DNA from: Nematostella vectensis | Taxonomy: Eukaryota > Cnidaria > Anthozoa > Actiniaria > Edwardsiidae | NCBI RefSeq assembly: GCF_932526225.1 | Contig: NC_064038.1 | Coordinates: forward strand, 18,587,075 to 18,651,074 | Reading direction: 5' to 3' | DNA: 64,000 nt | In this document: one piece after another, positions 11,407 through 26,030 of the stretch | Layout of the letters: each line of letters begins with the position of its first letter | How positions within the stretch are numbered: the first letter of the stretch is position 1 | Position numbers and translations under genes: made by a program | The notes under the pieces: model-generated | Seen by the model: the letters and a program-made list of their open reading frames with translations, nothing else | The model's database searches: none | Told to the model about the DNA's origin: nothing

Positions 11407-11649
11407 GTTATCGAGGTACTCACAGGACTGTTATATAATAGATAGATCTTAAACAGTTCTATCGTCTCCGGCCATACCACTGAGAAAGCACCGGTTCTCG
11501 TCCGATCACCAAAGTTAAGCTCAGTAGGGCACGGTTAGTACTTGGATGGGTGACCACCTGGGAATACCGTGTGCTGTAGGCATTTACTTTTTGTTTTCGA
11601 AGTACTAACAGGACTGTTATATAATAGATAGATTTTACACAGTTCTATC

Positions 11650-11768
11650 GTCTACGTCATACCACTGAGAAAGCACCGGTTCTCGTCCAATCACCGAAGT
11701 TAAGCTCAGTAGGGCGCGGTTAGTACTTGGATGGGTGACCGCCTGGGAATACTGTGTGCTGTAGGCAT
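11650..11768 (+). pseudogene. 5S copy with one-base deletion in helix I
   Basis: Starts gtctacgtcat, one base short of gtctacggccat, so helix I cannot form normally and the gene is 119 nt. G41A (ccaatc) and C105T are also present. The following spacer has one extra A at 11798-11799 (ggaactg), which restores the 186-bp phase. The same pair of indels is found 84 units later at 27274. Confidence 0.8.
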
Positions 11769-11863
11769 TTCCTTTTTATCATCGAAGTACTCACAGGAAC
11801 TGTTATATAATATATATTTCTTACACAGTTCTGTCGTCTACGGCCATACCACTGAGAAAGCAC

Positions 11864-11894
<31 letters not shown>

Positions 11895-12235
11895 AGTAGG
11901 GCACGGTTAGTACTTGGATGGGTGACCGCCTGGGAATACCGTGTGCTGTAGGCATTTCCTTTTTGTCATCGAGGTACTCACAGGACTGTTATATAATAGA
12001 TAGATCTTAAACAGTTCTATCGTCTACGGCCATACCACTGAGAAAGCACCGGTTCTCGTCCGATCACCGAATGTAAGCTCAGTAGGGCGCGGTTAGTACT
12101 TGGATGGGTGACCGCCTGGGAATACCGTGTGCTGTAGGCATTTCCTTTTTGTCATCGAAGTACTCACAGGACTGTTATATAATAGATAGATCTTACACAG
12201 TTCTATCATCTACGGCCATACCACTTAGAAAGCAC

Positions 12236-12266
<31 letters not shown>

Positions 12267-12793
12267 AGTAGGGCGCGGTAAGTACTTGGATGGGTGACCG
12301 CTTCGGAATACCGTGTGCTGTAGGCATTTCCTTTTTGTTATCGAGGTACTGACAGGACTGTTATATAATAGATAGATGTTACACAGTTCTATCGTTTACG
12401 GCCATACCACTGAGAAAGCACCAGTTCTCGTCCGATCACAGAACTTAAAGTCAGTATGGCACGGTTAGTACTTGGACGGGTGACCGCCTGGGAATACCGT
12501 GTGCTGTAGGCATTTCCTTTTTGTTATCGAGGTACTCACAGGACTGTTATATAATAGATAGGTCTTAAACAGTTCTATCGTCTACGGCCATACCACTGAG
12601 AAAGCACCGGTTCTCGTCCGATCACTGAAGTTAAGCTCAGTAGGGCGCGGTTAGTACTTGGATGGGTGACCGCCTTAGAATACCGTGTGCTGTAGGCATT
12701 TCCTTTTTGTCATCGAAGTACTCACAGGACTGTTATATAATATATATTTCTTACACAGTTCTGTCGTCTACGGCCATACCACTTAGAAAGCAC

Positions 12794-12824
<31 letters not shown>

Positions 12825-13165
12825 AGTAGGGCGCGGTAAGTACTTGCATGGGTGACTGCTTCGGAATACCGTGTGCTGTAGGCATTTCCTTTTTGTTACC
12901 AAAGTACTCACAGGACTGTTATATAAAATCTATTTCTTACACAGTTCTGTCGTCTACGGCCATACCACTGAAAAAGCACCGGTTCTCGTCCGATCACCGT
13001 AGTTAAGCTCAGTAGGGCACGGTTAGTACTTGGATGGGTGACCGCCTGGGAATACCGTGTGCTGTAGGCATTTCCTTTTTGTTATCGAGGTACTCACAGG
13101 ACTGTTATATAATAGATAGATCTTAAACAGTTCTGTCGTCTACGACCATACCACTGAGAAAGCAC

Positions 13166-13196
<31 letters not shown>

Positions 13197-13537
13197 AGTA
13201 GGGCGCGGTTAGTACTTGGATGGGTGACCGCCTGGGAATACCGTGTGCTGTAGGCATTTCCTTTTTGTCATCGAAGTACTCACAGGACTGTTATATAATA
13301 TATATTTCTTACACAGTTCTGTCGTCTACTGCCATACCACTGAGAAAGCACCGGTTCTCGTCCGATCACCAAAGTTAAGCTCAGTAGGGCGCGGTTAGTA
13401 CTTGGATGGGTGACCGCCTGGGAATACCGTGTGCTGTAGGCATTTCCTTTTTGTCATCGAAGTACTCACAGGACTGTTATATAATAGATAGATCTTACAC
13501 AGTTCTATCGTCTACGGCCATACCACTTAGAAAGCAC

Positions 13538-13568
<31 letters not shown>

Positions 13569-13909
13569 AGTAGGGCGCGGTAAGTACTTGGATGGGTGAC
13601 CGCTTCGGAATACCGTGTGCTGTAGGCCCTTCCTTTTTGTTACCAAAGTACTCACAGGACTGTTATATAAAATCTATTTCTTACACAGTTCTGTCGTCTA
13701 CGGCCATACCACTGAGAAAGCACCGGTTTTCGTCCGATCACCGTAGTTAAGCTCAGTAGGGCACGGTTAGTACTTGGATGGGTGACCGCCTGGGAATACC
13801 GTGTGCTGTAGGCATTTCCTTTTTGTTATCGAGGTACTCACAGGACTGTTATATAATAGATAGATCTTAAACAGTTCTGTCGTCTAAGACCATACCACTG
13901 AGAAAGCAC

Positions 13910-13940
<31 letters not shown>

Positions 13941-14095
13941 AGTAGGGCGCGGTTAGTACTTGGAAGGGTGACCGCCTGGGAATACCGTGTGCTGTAGGCA
14001 TTTCCTTTTTGTCATCGAAGTACTCACAGGACTGTTATATAATAGATAGATCTTACACAGTTCTATCGTCTACGGCCATACCACTTAGAAAGCAC

Positions 14096-14126
<31 letters not shown>

Positions 14127-14467
14127 ATTAGGAAGCGGTAAGTACTTGAATGGGTGACCGCTTCGGAATACCGTGTGCTGTAGGCATTTCCTTTTTGTTA
14201 TCGAGGTACTGACAGGACTGTTATATAATAGATAGATGTTACACAGTTCTATCGTTTACGGCCATACCACTGAGAAAGCACCAGTTCTCGTCCGATCACA
14301 GAACTTAAAGTCAGTATGGCACGGTTAGTACTTGGACGGGTGACCGCCTGGGAATACCGTGTGCTGTAGGCATTTCCTTTTTGTTATCGAGGTACTCACA
14401 GGACTGTTATATAATAGATAGATCTTAAACAGTTCTATCGTCTACGGCCATACCACTGAGAAAGCAC

Positions 14468-14498
<31 letters not shown>

Positions 14499-14653
14499 AG
14501 TAGGGCGCGGTTAGTACTTGGATGGGTGACCGCCTGGGAATACCGTGTGCTGTAGGCATTTACTTTTTGTTTTCGAAGTACTAACAGGACTGTTATATAA
14601 TAGATAGATCTTACACAGTTCTATCGTCTACGGCCATACCACTGAGAAAGCAC

Positions 14654-14684
<31 letters not shown>

Positions 14685-14839
14685 AGTAGGGCGCGGTTAG
14701 TACTTGGATGGGTGACCGCCTGGGAATACCGTGTGCTGTAGGCATTTCCTTTTTGTCATCGAAGTACTCACAGGACTGTTATATAATATATATTTCTTAC
14801 ACAGTTCTGTCGTCTACGGCCATACCACTGAGAAAGCAC

Positions 14840-14870
<31 letters not shown>

Positions 14871-15211
14871 AGTAGGGCGCGGTTAGTACTTGGATGGGTG
14901 ACCGCCTGGGAATACCGTGTGCTGTAGGCATTTCCTTTTTGTCATCGATGTACTCACAGGACTGTTATATAATAGATAGATCTTACACAGTTCTGTCGTC
15001 TACGGCCATACCACTGAGAAAGCACCGGTTCTCGTCCGATCACCGTAGTTAAGCTCAGTAGGGCACGGTTAGTACTTGGATGGGTGACCGCCTGGGAATA
15101 CCGTGTGCTGTAGGCATTTCCTTTTTGTTATCGAGGTACTCACAGGACTGTTATATAATAGATAGATCTTAAACAGTTCTGTCGTCTACGACCATACCAC
15201 TGAGAAAGCAC

Positions 15212-15242
<31 letters not shown>

Positions 15243-15397
15243 AGTAGGGCGCGGTTAGTACTTGGATGGGTGACGGCCTGGGAATACCGTGTGCTGTAGG
15301 CATTTCCTTTTTGTCATCGAAGTACTCACAGGACTGTTAGATAATAGATAGATCTTACACAGTTCTATCGTCTACGGCCATACCACTTAGAAAGCAC

Positions 15398-15428
<31 letters not shown>

Positions 15429-15769
15429 AGTAGGGCGCGGTAAGTACTTGGATGGGTGACCGCCTGGGAATACCGTGTGCTGTAGGCATTTCCTTTTTGT
15501 CATCGAAGTACTCACAGGACTGTTATATAATAGATAGATCTTACACAGTTCTATCGTTTACGGCCATACCACTGAGAAAGCACCAGTTCTCGTCCGATCA
15601 CAGAACTTAAAGTCAGTAGGGCACGGTTAGTAGTTGGACGGGTGACCGCCTGGGAATACCGTGTGCTGTAGGCATTTCCTTTTTGTTATCGAGGTACTCA
15701 CAGGACTGTTATATAATAGATAGATCTTAAACAGTTCTATCGTCTACGGCCATACCACTGAGAAAGCAC

Positions 15770-15800
<31 letters not shown>

Positions 15801-15955
15801 AGTAGGGCGCGGTTAGTACTTGGATGGGTGACCGCCTGGGAATACCGTGTGCTGTAGGCATTTACTTTTTGTTTTCGAAGTACTAACAGGACTGTTATAT
15901 AATAGATAGATCTTACACAGTTCTATCGTCTACGGCCATACCACTGAAAAAGCAC

Positions 15956-15986
<31 letters not shown>

Positions 15987-16513
15987 AGTAGGGCGCGGTT
16001 AGTACTTGGATGGGTGACCGCCTGGGAATACCGTGTGCTGTAGGCATTTCCTTTTTGTCATCGAAGTACTCACAGGACTGTTATATAATATATATTTCTT
16101 ACACAGTTCTGTCGTCTACGGCCATACCACTGAGAAAGCACCGGTTCTCGTCCGATCACCGAATTTAAGCTCAGTAGGGCGCGGTAAGTACTTGGATGGG
16201 TGACCGCTTCGGAATACCGTGTGCTGTTGGCATTTCCTTTTTGTTATCGAGGTACTGACAGTACTGTTATATAATAGATAGATGTTACACAGTTCTATCG
16301 TTTACGGCCATACCACTGAGAAAGCACCAGTTCTCGTCCGATCACAGAACTTAAAGTCAGTAGGGCACGGTTAGTACTTGGACGGGTGACCGCCTGGGAA
16401 TACCGTGTGCTGTAGGCATTTCCTTTTTGTTATCGAGGTACTCACAGGACTGTTATATAATAGATAGATCTTAAACTGTTCTAACGTCTACGGCCATACC
16501 ACTGAGAAAGCAC

Positions 16514-16544
<31 letters not shown>

Positions 16545-16885
16545 AGTAGGGCGCGGTTAGTACTTGGATGGGTGACCGCCTGGGAATACCGTGTGCTGTA
16601 GGTATTTCCTTTTTGTCATCGAAGTACTCACGGGACTGTTATATAATATATATTTCTTACACAGTTCTGTCGTCTACGGCCATACCACTGAGAAAGCACC
16701 GGTTCTTGTCCGATCACCGAAGTTAAGCTCAGTAGGGCGCGGTTAGTACTTGGATGGGTGACCGCCTGGGAATACCGTGTGCTGTAGGCATTTCCTTTTT
16801 GTCATCGAAGTACTCACAGGACTGTTATATAATAGATAGATCTTACACAGTTCTATCGTCTACGGCCATACCACTTAGAAAGCAC

Positions 16886-16916
<31 letters not shown>

Positions 16917-17257
16917 AGTAGGGCGCGGTAAGTACTTGGATGGGTGACCGCTTCGGAATACCGTGTGCTGTAGGCATTTCCTTTTTCTGACCAAAGTACT
17001 CACAGGACTGTTATATAAAATCTATTTCTTACACAGTTCTGTCGTCTACGGCCATACCACTGAGAAAGCACCGGTTCTCGTCCGATCACCGTAGTTAAGC
17101 TCAGTAGGGCACGGTTAGTACTTGGATGGGTGACCGCCTGGGAATACCGTGTGCTGTAGGCATTTCCTTTTTGTTATCGTGGTACTCACAGGACTGTTAT
17201 ATAATAGATAGATCTTAAACAGTTCTGTCGTCTACGGCCATACCACTGAGAAAGCAC

Positions 17258-17288
<31 letters not shown>

Positions 17289-18165
17289 AGTAGGGCGCGG
17301 TAAGTACTTGGATGGGTGACCGCTTCGGAATACCGTGTGCTGTAGGCATTTCCTTTTTGTTACCGAAGTACTCACAGGAGTGTTATATAAAATCTATTTC
17401 TTACACAGTTCTGTCGTCTACGGCCATACCACTGAGAAAGCACCGGTTCTCGTCCGATTACCGTAGTTAAGCTCATTAGGGCACGGTTAGTACTTGGACG
17501 GGTGACCGCCTGGAAATACCGTGTGCTGTAGGCATTTCCTTTTTGTTAACGAAGTACTCACAGGACTGTTATATAAAATCTATTTCTTACACAGTTCTGT
17601 CGTCTACGGCCATACCACTGAGAAAGCACCGGTTCTCGTCCGATCACCGTAGTTAAGCTCAGTAGGGCACGGTTAGTACTTGGATGGGTGACCGCTTCGG
17701 AATACCGTGTGCTGTAGGCATTTCCTTTTTGTTACCGAAGTACTCACAGGACTGTTATATCAAATCTATTTCTTACACAGTTCTGTCGTCTACGGCCATA
17801 CCACTGAGAAAGCACCGGTTCTCGTCCGATCACCGTAGTTAAGCTCAGTAGGGCACGGTTAGTACTTGGACGGGTGACCGCCTGGGAATACCGTGTGCTG
17901 TAGGCATTTCCTTTTTGTTATCGTGGTACTCACAGGACTGTTATATAATAGATAGATCTTAAACAGTTCTATCGTCTACGGCCATACCACTGAGAAAGCA
18001 CCGGTTCTCGTCCGATCACCAAAGTTAAGCTCAGTAGGGCGCGGTTAGTACTTGGATGGGTGACCACCTGGTAATACCGTGTGCTGTAGGCATTTACTTT
18101 TTGTTTTCGAAGTACTAACAGGACTGTTATATAATAGATAGATCTTACACAGTTCTATCGTCTAC

Positions 18166-18373
18166 GGCCATACCACTGAGAAAGCACCGGTTCTCGTCCG
18201 ATCACCGTAGTTAAGCTCAGTAGGGCACGGTTAGTACTTGGATGGGTAACCGCCTGGGAATACCGTGTGCTGTAGGCATTTCCTTTTTGTTATCGAGGTA
18301 CTCACAGGACTGTTATATAATACATAGATCTTAAACAGTTCTGTCGTCTACGACCATACCACTGAGAAAGCAC

Positions 18374-18404
<31 letters not shown>

Positions 18405-18559
18405 AGTAGGGCGCGGTTAGTACTTGGATGGGTGACCGCCTGGGAATACCGTGTGCTGTAGGCATTTCCTTTTTGTCATCGAAGTACTCACAGGACTGTA
18501 ATATAATAGATAGATCTTACACAGTTCTATCGTCTACGGCCATACCACTTAGAAAGCAC

Positions 18560-18590
<31 letters not shown>

Positions 18591-19117
18591 AGTAGGGCGC
18601 GGTAAGTACTTGGATGGGTGACCGCTTCGGAATACCGTGTGCTGTAGGCATTTCCTTTTTGTTATCGAGGTACTGACAGGACTGTTATATAATAGATAGA
18701 TGTTACACAGTTCTATCGTTTACGGCCATACCACTGAGAAAGCACCAGTTCTCGTCCGATCACAGAACTTAAAGTCAGTAGGGCACGGTTAGTACTTGGA
18801 CGGGTTACCGCCTGGGAATACCGTGTGCTGTAGGCATTTCCTTTTTGTTATCGAGGTACTCACAGGACTGTTATATAATAGATAGATCTTAAACAGTTCT
18901 ATCGTCTACGGCCATACCACTGAGAAAGCACCGGTTCTCGTCCGATCACCGAAGTAAAGCTCAGTAGGGCGCGGTTAGTACTTGGATGGGTGACCGCCTG
19001 GGAATACCGTGTGCTGTAGGCATTTCCTTTTTGTCATCGAAGTACTCACAGGACTGTTATATAATAGATAGATCTTACACAGTTCTATCGTCTACGGCCA
19101 TACCACTTAGAAAGCAC

Positions 19118-19148
<31 letters not shown>

Positions 19149-19489
19149 AGTAGGGCGCGGTAAGTACTTGGATGGGTGACCGCTTCGGAATACCGTGTGC
19201 TGTAGGCATTTCCTTTTTGTTATCGAGGTACTGACAGGACTGTTATATAATAGATAGATGTTACACAGTTCTATCGTTTACGGCCATACCACTGAGAAAG
19301 CACCAGTTCTCGTCCGATCACAGAACTTAAAGTCAGTATGGCACGGTTAGTACTTGGACGGGTGACCGCCTGGGAATACCGTGTGCTGTAGGCATTTCCT
19401 TTTTGTTATCGAGGTACTCACAGGACTCTTATATAATAGATAGATCTTAAACAGTTCTATCGTCTACGGCCATACCACTGAGAAAGCAC

Positions 19490-19520
<31 letters not shown>

Positions 19521-19675
19521 ATTAGGGCGCGGTTAGTACTTGGATGGGTGACCGCCTAGGAATACCGTGTGCTGTAGGCATTTCCTTTTTGTCATCGAAG
19601 TACTCACAGGACTGTTATATAATATATATTTCTTACACAGTTCTATCGTCTACGGCCATACCACTTAGAAAGCAC

Positions 19676-19706
<31 letters not shown>

Positions 19707-20047
19707 AGTAGGGCGCGGTAAGTACTTGGATGGGTGACCGCTTCGGAATACCGTGTGCTGTAGCCATTTCCTTTTTGTTACCAAAGTACTAAATGGACTG
19801 TTATATAAAATCTATTTCTTACACAGTTCTGTCGTTTACGGCCATACCACTGAGAAAGCACCGGTTCTCGTCCGATCACCGTAGTTAAGCTCAGTAGGGC
19901 ACGGTTAGTACTTGGATGGGTGACCGCCTGGGAATACCGTGTGCTGTAGGCATTTCCTTTTTGTTATCGAGGTACTCACAGGACTGTTATATAATACATA
20001 GATCTTAAACAGTTCTGTCGTCTACGACCATACCACTGAGAAAGCAC

Positions 20048-20078
<31 letters not shown>

Positions 20079-20891
20079 AGTAGGGCGCGGTTAGTACTTG
20101 GATGGGTGACCGCCTGGGAATACCGTGTGCTGTAGGCATTTCCTTTTTGTCATCGAAGTACTCACAGGACTGTAATATAATAGATAGATCTTACACAGTT
20201 CTATCGTCTACGGCCATACCACTTAGAAAGCACCGGTTCTCGTCCGATCACCGAAGTTAATCTCAGTAGGGCGCGGTAAGTACTTGGATGGGTGACCGCT
20301 TCGGAATACCGTGTGCTGTAGGCATTTCCTTTTTGTTATCGAGGTACTGACAGGACTGTTATATAATAGATAGATGTTACACAGTTCTATCGTTTACGGC
20401 CATACCACTGAGAAAGCACCAGTTCTCGTCCGATCACAGAACTTAAAGTCAGTAGGGCACGGTTAGTACTTGGACGGGTTACCGCCTGGGAATACCGTGT
20501 GCTGTAGGCATTTCCTTTTTGTTATCGAGGTACTCACAGGACTGTTATATAATAGATAGATCTTAAACAGTTCTATCGTCTACGGCCATACCACTGAGAA
20601 AGCACCGGTTCTCGTCCGATCACCGAAGTAAAGCTCAGTAGGGCGCGGTTAGTACTTGGATGGGTGACCGCCTGGGAATACCGTGTGCTGTAGGCATTTC
20701 CTTTTTGTCATCGAAGTACTCACAGGACTGTTATATAATAGATAGATCTTACACAGTTCTATCGTCTACGGCCATACCACTTAGAAAGCACCGGTTCTCG
20801 TCCGATCACCGAATTTAAGCTCAGTAGGGCGCGGTAAGTACTTGGATGGGTGACCGCTTCGGAATACCGTGTGCTGTAGGCATTTCCTTTT
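18166..20891 (+). repeat. Duplicated block of about 5.6 units, offset 9 units
   Basis: About 18166-19217 matches 19840-20891. Shared marks: the spacer with tacatagatc (before 18346 and 20020), ggactgtaatat (before 18532 and 20206), cgggttaccg in D copies at 18718 and 20392, and gaagtaaagc in the A copies at 18904 and 20578. Three units between them, with the D copy at 19276, match 2.7-3.3 kb, 89 units away. Confidence 0.75.
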
Positions 20892-21163
20892 TCTTACCAA
20901 AGTACTCACAGGACTGTTATATAAAATCTATTTCTTACACAGTTCTGTCGTCTACGGCCATACCACTGAGAAAGCACCGGTTCTCGTCCGATCACCGTAG
21001 TTAAGCTCAGTAGGGCACGGTTAGTACTTGGATGGGTGACCGCCTGGGAATACCGTGTGCTGTAGGCATTTCCTTTTTGTTATCGTGGTACTCACAGGAC
21101 TGTTATATAATAGATAGATCTTAAACAGTTCTGTCGTTTACGGCCATACCACTGAGAAAGCAC

Positions 21164-21194
<31 letters not shown>

Positions 21195-21907
21195 AGTAGG
21201 GCGCGGTAAGTACTTGGATGGGTGACCGCTTCGGAATACCGTGTGCTGTAGGCATTTCCTTTTTGTAACCGAAGTACTCACAGGAGTGTTATATAAAATC
21301 TATTTCTTACACAGTTCTGTCGTCTACGGCCATACCACTGAGAAAACACCGGTTCTCGTCCGATTACCGTAGTTAAGCTCATTAGGGCACGGTTAGTACT
21401 TGGACGGGTGACCGCCTGGAAATACCGTGTGCTGTAGGCATTTCCTTTTTGTTAACGAAGTACTCACAGGACTGTTATATAAAATCTATTTCTTACACAG
21501 TTCTGTCGTCTACGGCCATACCACTGAGAAAGCACCGGTTCTCGTCCGATCACCGAATTTAAGCTCAGTAGGAAGCGGTAAGTACTTGGATGGGTGACCG
21601 CTTCGGAATACCGTGTGCTGTTGGCATTTCCTTTTTGTTATCGAGGTACTGACAGTACTGTTATATAATAGATAGATGTTACACAGTTCTATCGTTTACG
21701 GCCATACCACTGAGAAAGCACCAGTTCTCGTCCGATCACAGAACTTAAAGTCAGTAGGGCACGGTTAGTACTTGGACTTGTGACCGCCTGGGAATACCGT
21801 GTGCTGTAGGCATTTCCTTTTTGTTATCGAGGTACTCACAGGACTGTTATATAATAGATAGATCTTAAACTGTTCTAACGTCTACGGCCATACCACTGAG
21901 AAAGCAC

Positions 21908-21938
<31 letters not shown>

Positions 21939-22279
21939 AGTAGGGCTCGGTTAGTACTTGGATGGGTGACCGCCTGGGAATACCGTGTGCTGTAGGCATT
22001 TCCTTTTTGTCATCGAAGTACTCACGGGACTGTTATATAATATATATTTCTTACACAGTTCTGTCGTCTACGGCCATACCACTGAGAAAGCACCTGTTCT
22101 CGTCCGATCACCGAAGTTAAGCTCAGTAGGGCGCGGTTAGTACTTGGATGGGTGACCGCCTGGGAATACCGTGTGCTGTAGGCATTTCCTTTTTGTCATC
22201 GAAGTACTCACAGGACTGTTATATAATAGATAGATCTTACACAGTTCTATCGTCTACGGCCATACCACTTAGAAAGCAC

Positions 22280-22310
<31 letters not shown>

Positions 22311-22651
22311 AGTAGGGCGCGGTAAGTACTTGGATGGGTGACCGCTTCGGAATACCGTGTGCTGTAGGCATTTCCTTTTTCTTACCAAAGTACTCACAGG
22401 ACTGTTATATAAAATCTATTTCTTACACAGTTCTGTCGTCTACGGCCATACCACTGAGAAAGCACCGGTTCTCGTCCGATCACCGTAGTTAAGCTCAGTA
22501 GGGCACGGTTAGTACTTGGATGGGTGACCGCCTGGGAATACCGTGTGCTGTAGGCATTTCCTTTTTGTTATCGTGGTACTCACAGGACTGTTATATAATA
22601 GATAGATCTTAAACAGTTCTGTCGTCTACGGCAATACCACTGAGAAAGCAC

Positions 22652-22682
<31 letters not shown>

Positions 22683-24139
22683 AGTAGGGCGCGGTAAGTA
22701 CTTGGATGGGTGACCGCTTCGGAATACCGTGTGCTGTAGGCATTTCCTTTTTGTTACCGAAGTACTCACAGGAGTGTTATATAAAATCTATTTCTTACAC
22801 AGTTCTGTCGTCTACGGCCATACCACTGAGAAAGCACCGGTTCTCGTCCGATTACCGTAGTTAAGCTCATTAGGGCACGGTTAGTACTTGGACGGGTGAC
22901 CGCCTGGAAATACCGTGTGCTGTAGGCATTTCCTTTTTGTTAACGAAGTACTCACAGGACTGTTATATAAAATCTATTTCTTACACAGTTCTGTCGTCTA
23001 CGGCCATACCACTGAGAAAGCACCGGTTCTCGTCCGATCACCGTAGTTAAGCTCAGTAGGGCACGGTTAGTACTTGGATGCGTGACCGCTTCGGAATACC
23101 GTGTGCTGTAGGCATTTCCTTTTTGTTACCGAAGTACTCACAGGACTGTTATATCAAATCTATTTCTTACACAGTTCTGTCGTCTACGGCCATACCACTG
23201 AGAAAGCACCGGTTCTCGTCCGATCACCGTAGTTAAGCTCAGTAGGGCACGGTTAGTACTTGGACGGGTGACCGCCTGGGAATACCGTGTGCTGTAGGCA
23301 TTTCCTTTTTGTTATCGAGGTACTCACAGGACTGTTATATAATAGATAGATCTTAAACAGTTCTATCGTCTACGGCCATACCACTGAGAAAGCACCGGTT
23401 CTCGTCCGATCACCAAAGTTAAGCTCAGTAGGGCGCGGTTAGTACTTGGATGGGTGACCACCTGGGAATACCGTGTGCTTTAGGCATTTACTTTTTGTTT
23501 TCGAAGTACTAACAGGACTGTTATATAATAGATAGATCTTACACAGTTCTATCGTCTACGGCCATACCACTGAGAAAGCACCGATTCTCGTCCAATCACC
23601 GAAGTTAAGCTCAGTAGGGCGCGGTTAGTACTTGGATGGGTGACCGCCTGGGAATACCGTGTGCTGTAGGCATTTCCTTTTTGTCATCGAAGTACTCACA
23701 GGACTGTTATATAATATATATTTCTTACACAGTTCTGTCGTCTACGGCCATACCACTGAGAAAGCACCGGCTCTCGTCCGATCACCGAAGTTAAGCTCAG
23801 TAGGGCACGGTTAGTACTTGGATGGGTGACCGCCTGGGAATACCGTGTGCTGTAGGCATTTCCTTTTTGTCATCGAGGTACTCACAGGACTGTTATATAA
23901 TAGATAGATCTTAAACAGTTCTATCGTCTACGGCCATACCACTGAGAAAGCACCGGTTCTCGTCCGATCACCGAATTTAAGCTCAGTAGGGCGCGGTTAG
24001 TACTTGGATGGGTGACCGCCTGGGAATACCGTGTGCTGTAGGCATTTCCTTTTTGTCATCGAAGTACTCACAGGACTGTTATATAATAGATAGATCTTAC
24101 ACAGTTCTATCATCTACGGCCATACCACTTAGAAAGCAC

Positions 24140-24170
<31 letters not shown>

Positions 24171-24697
24171 AGTAGGGCGCGGTAAGTACTTGGATGGGTG
24201 ACCGCTTCGGAATACCGTGTGCTGTAGGCATTTCCTTTTTGTTATCGAGGTACTGACAGGACTGTTATATAATAGATAGATGTTACACAGTTCTATCGTT
24301 TACGGCCATACCACTGAGAAAGCACCAGTTCTCGTCCGATCACAGAACTTAAAGTCAGTATGGCACGGTTAGTACTTGGACGGGTGACCGCCTGGGAATA
24401 CCGTGTGCTGTAGGCATTTCCTTTTTGTTATCGAGGTACTCACAGGACTGTTATATAATAGATAGATCTTAAACAGTTCTATCGTCTACGGCCATACCAC
24501 TGAGAAAGCACCGGTTCTCATCCGATCACCGAAGTTAAGCTCAGTAGGGCGCGGTTAGTACTTGGATGGGTGACCGCCTGGGAATACCGTGTGCTGTAGG
24601 CATTTACTTTTTGTTTTCGAAGTACTAACAGGACTGTTATATAATAGATAGATCTTACACAGTTCTATCGTCTACGGCCATACCACTGAGAAAGCAC

Positions 24698-24728
<31 letters not shown>

Positions 24729-24883
24729 AGTAGGGCGCGGTTAGTACTTGGATGGGTGACCGCCTGGGAATACCGTGTGCTGTAGGCATTTCCTTTTTGT
24801 CATCGAAGTACTCACAGGACTGTTATATAATATATATTTCTTACACAGTTCTGTCGTCTACGGCCATACCACTGAGAAAGCAC

Positions 24884-24914
<31 letters not shown>

Positions 24915-25069
24915 AGTAGGGCGCGGTTAGTACTTGGATGGGTGACCGCCTGGGAATACCGTCTGCTGTAGGCATTTCATTTTTGTTATCGAAGTACTCA
25001 CAGGACTGTTATATAATAGATAGATCTTACACAGTTCTATCGTCTACGGCCATACCACTTAGAAAGCAC

Positions 25070-25100
<31 letters not shown>

Positions 25101-25441
25101 AGTAGGGCGCGGTAAGTACTTGGATGGGTGACCGCTTCGGAATACCGTGTGCTGTAGGCATTTCCTTTTTGTTACCAAAGTACTCACAGGACTGTTATAT
25201 AAAATCTATTTCTTACACAATTCTGTCGTCTACGGCCATACCACTGAGAAAGCACCGGTTCTCGTCCGATCACCGTAGTTAAGCTCAGTAGGGCACGGTT
25301 AGTACTTGGATGGGTGACCGCCTGGGAATACCGTGTGCTGTAGGCATTTCCTTTTTGTTATCGAGGTACTCACAGGACTGTTATATAATAGATAGATCTT
25401 AAACAGTTCTATCGTCTACGGCCATACCACTGAGAAAGCAC

Positions 25442-25472
<31 letters not shown>

Positions 25473-25627
25473 AGTAGGGCGCGGTTAGTACTTGGATGGG
25501 TGACCGCCTAAGAATACCGTGTGCTGTAGGCATTTACTTTTTGTTTCCGAAGTACTAACAGGACTGTTATATAATAGATAGATCTTACACAGTTCTATCG
25601 TCTACGGCCATACCACTGAAAAAGCAC

Positions 25628-25658
<31 letters not shown>

Positions 25659-25999
25659 AGTAGGGCGCGGTTAGTACTTGGATGGGTGACCGCCTGGGAA
25701 TACCGTGTGCTGTAGGCATTTCCTTTTTGTCATCGAAGTACTCACAGGACTGTTATATAATATATATTTCTTACACAGTTCTGTCGTCTACGGCCATACC
25801 ACTGAGAAAGCACCGGTTCTCGTCCGATCACCGAATTTAAGCTCAGTAGGGCGCGGTAAGTACTTGGATGGGTGACCGCTTCGGAATACCGTGTGCTGTA
25901 GGCATTTCCTTTTTGTCATCGAAGTACTCACAGGACTGTTATATAATAGATAGATCTTACACAGTTCTATCGTCTACGGCCATACCACTTAGAAAGCAC

Positions 26000-26030
<31 letters not shown>

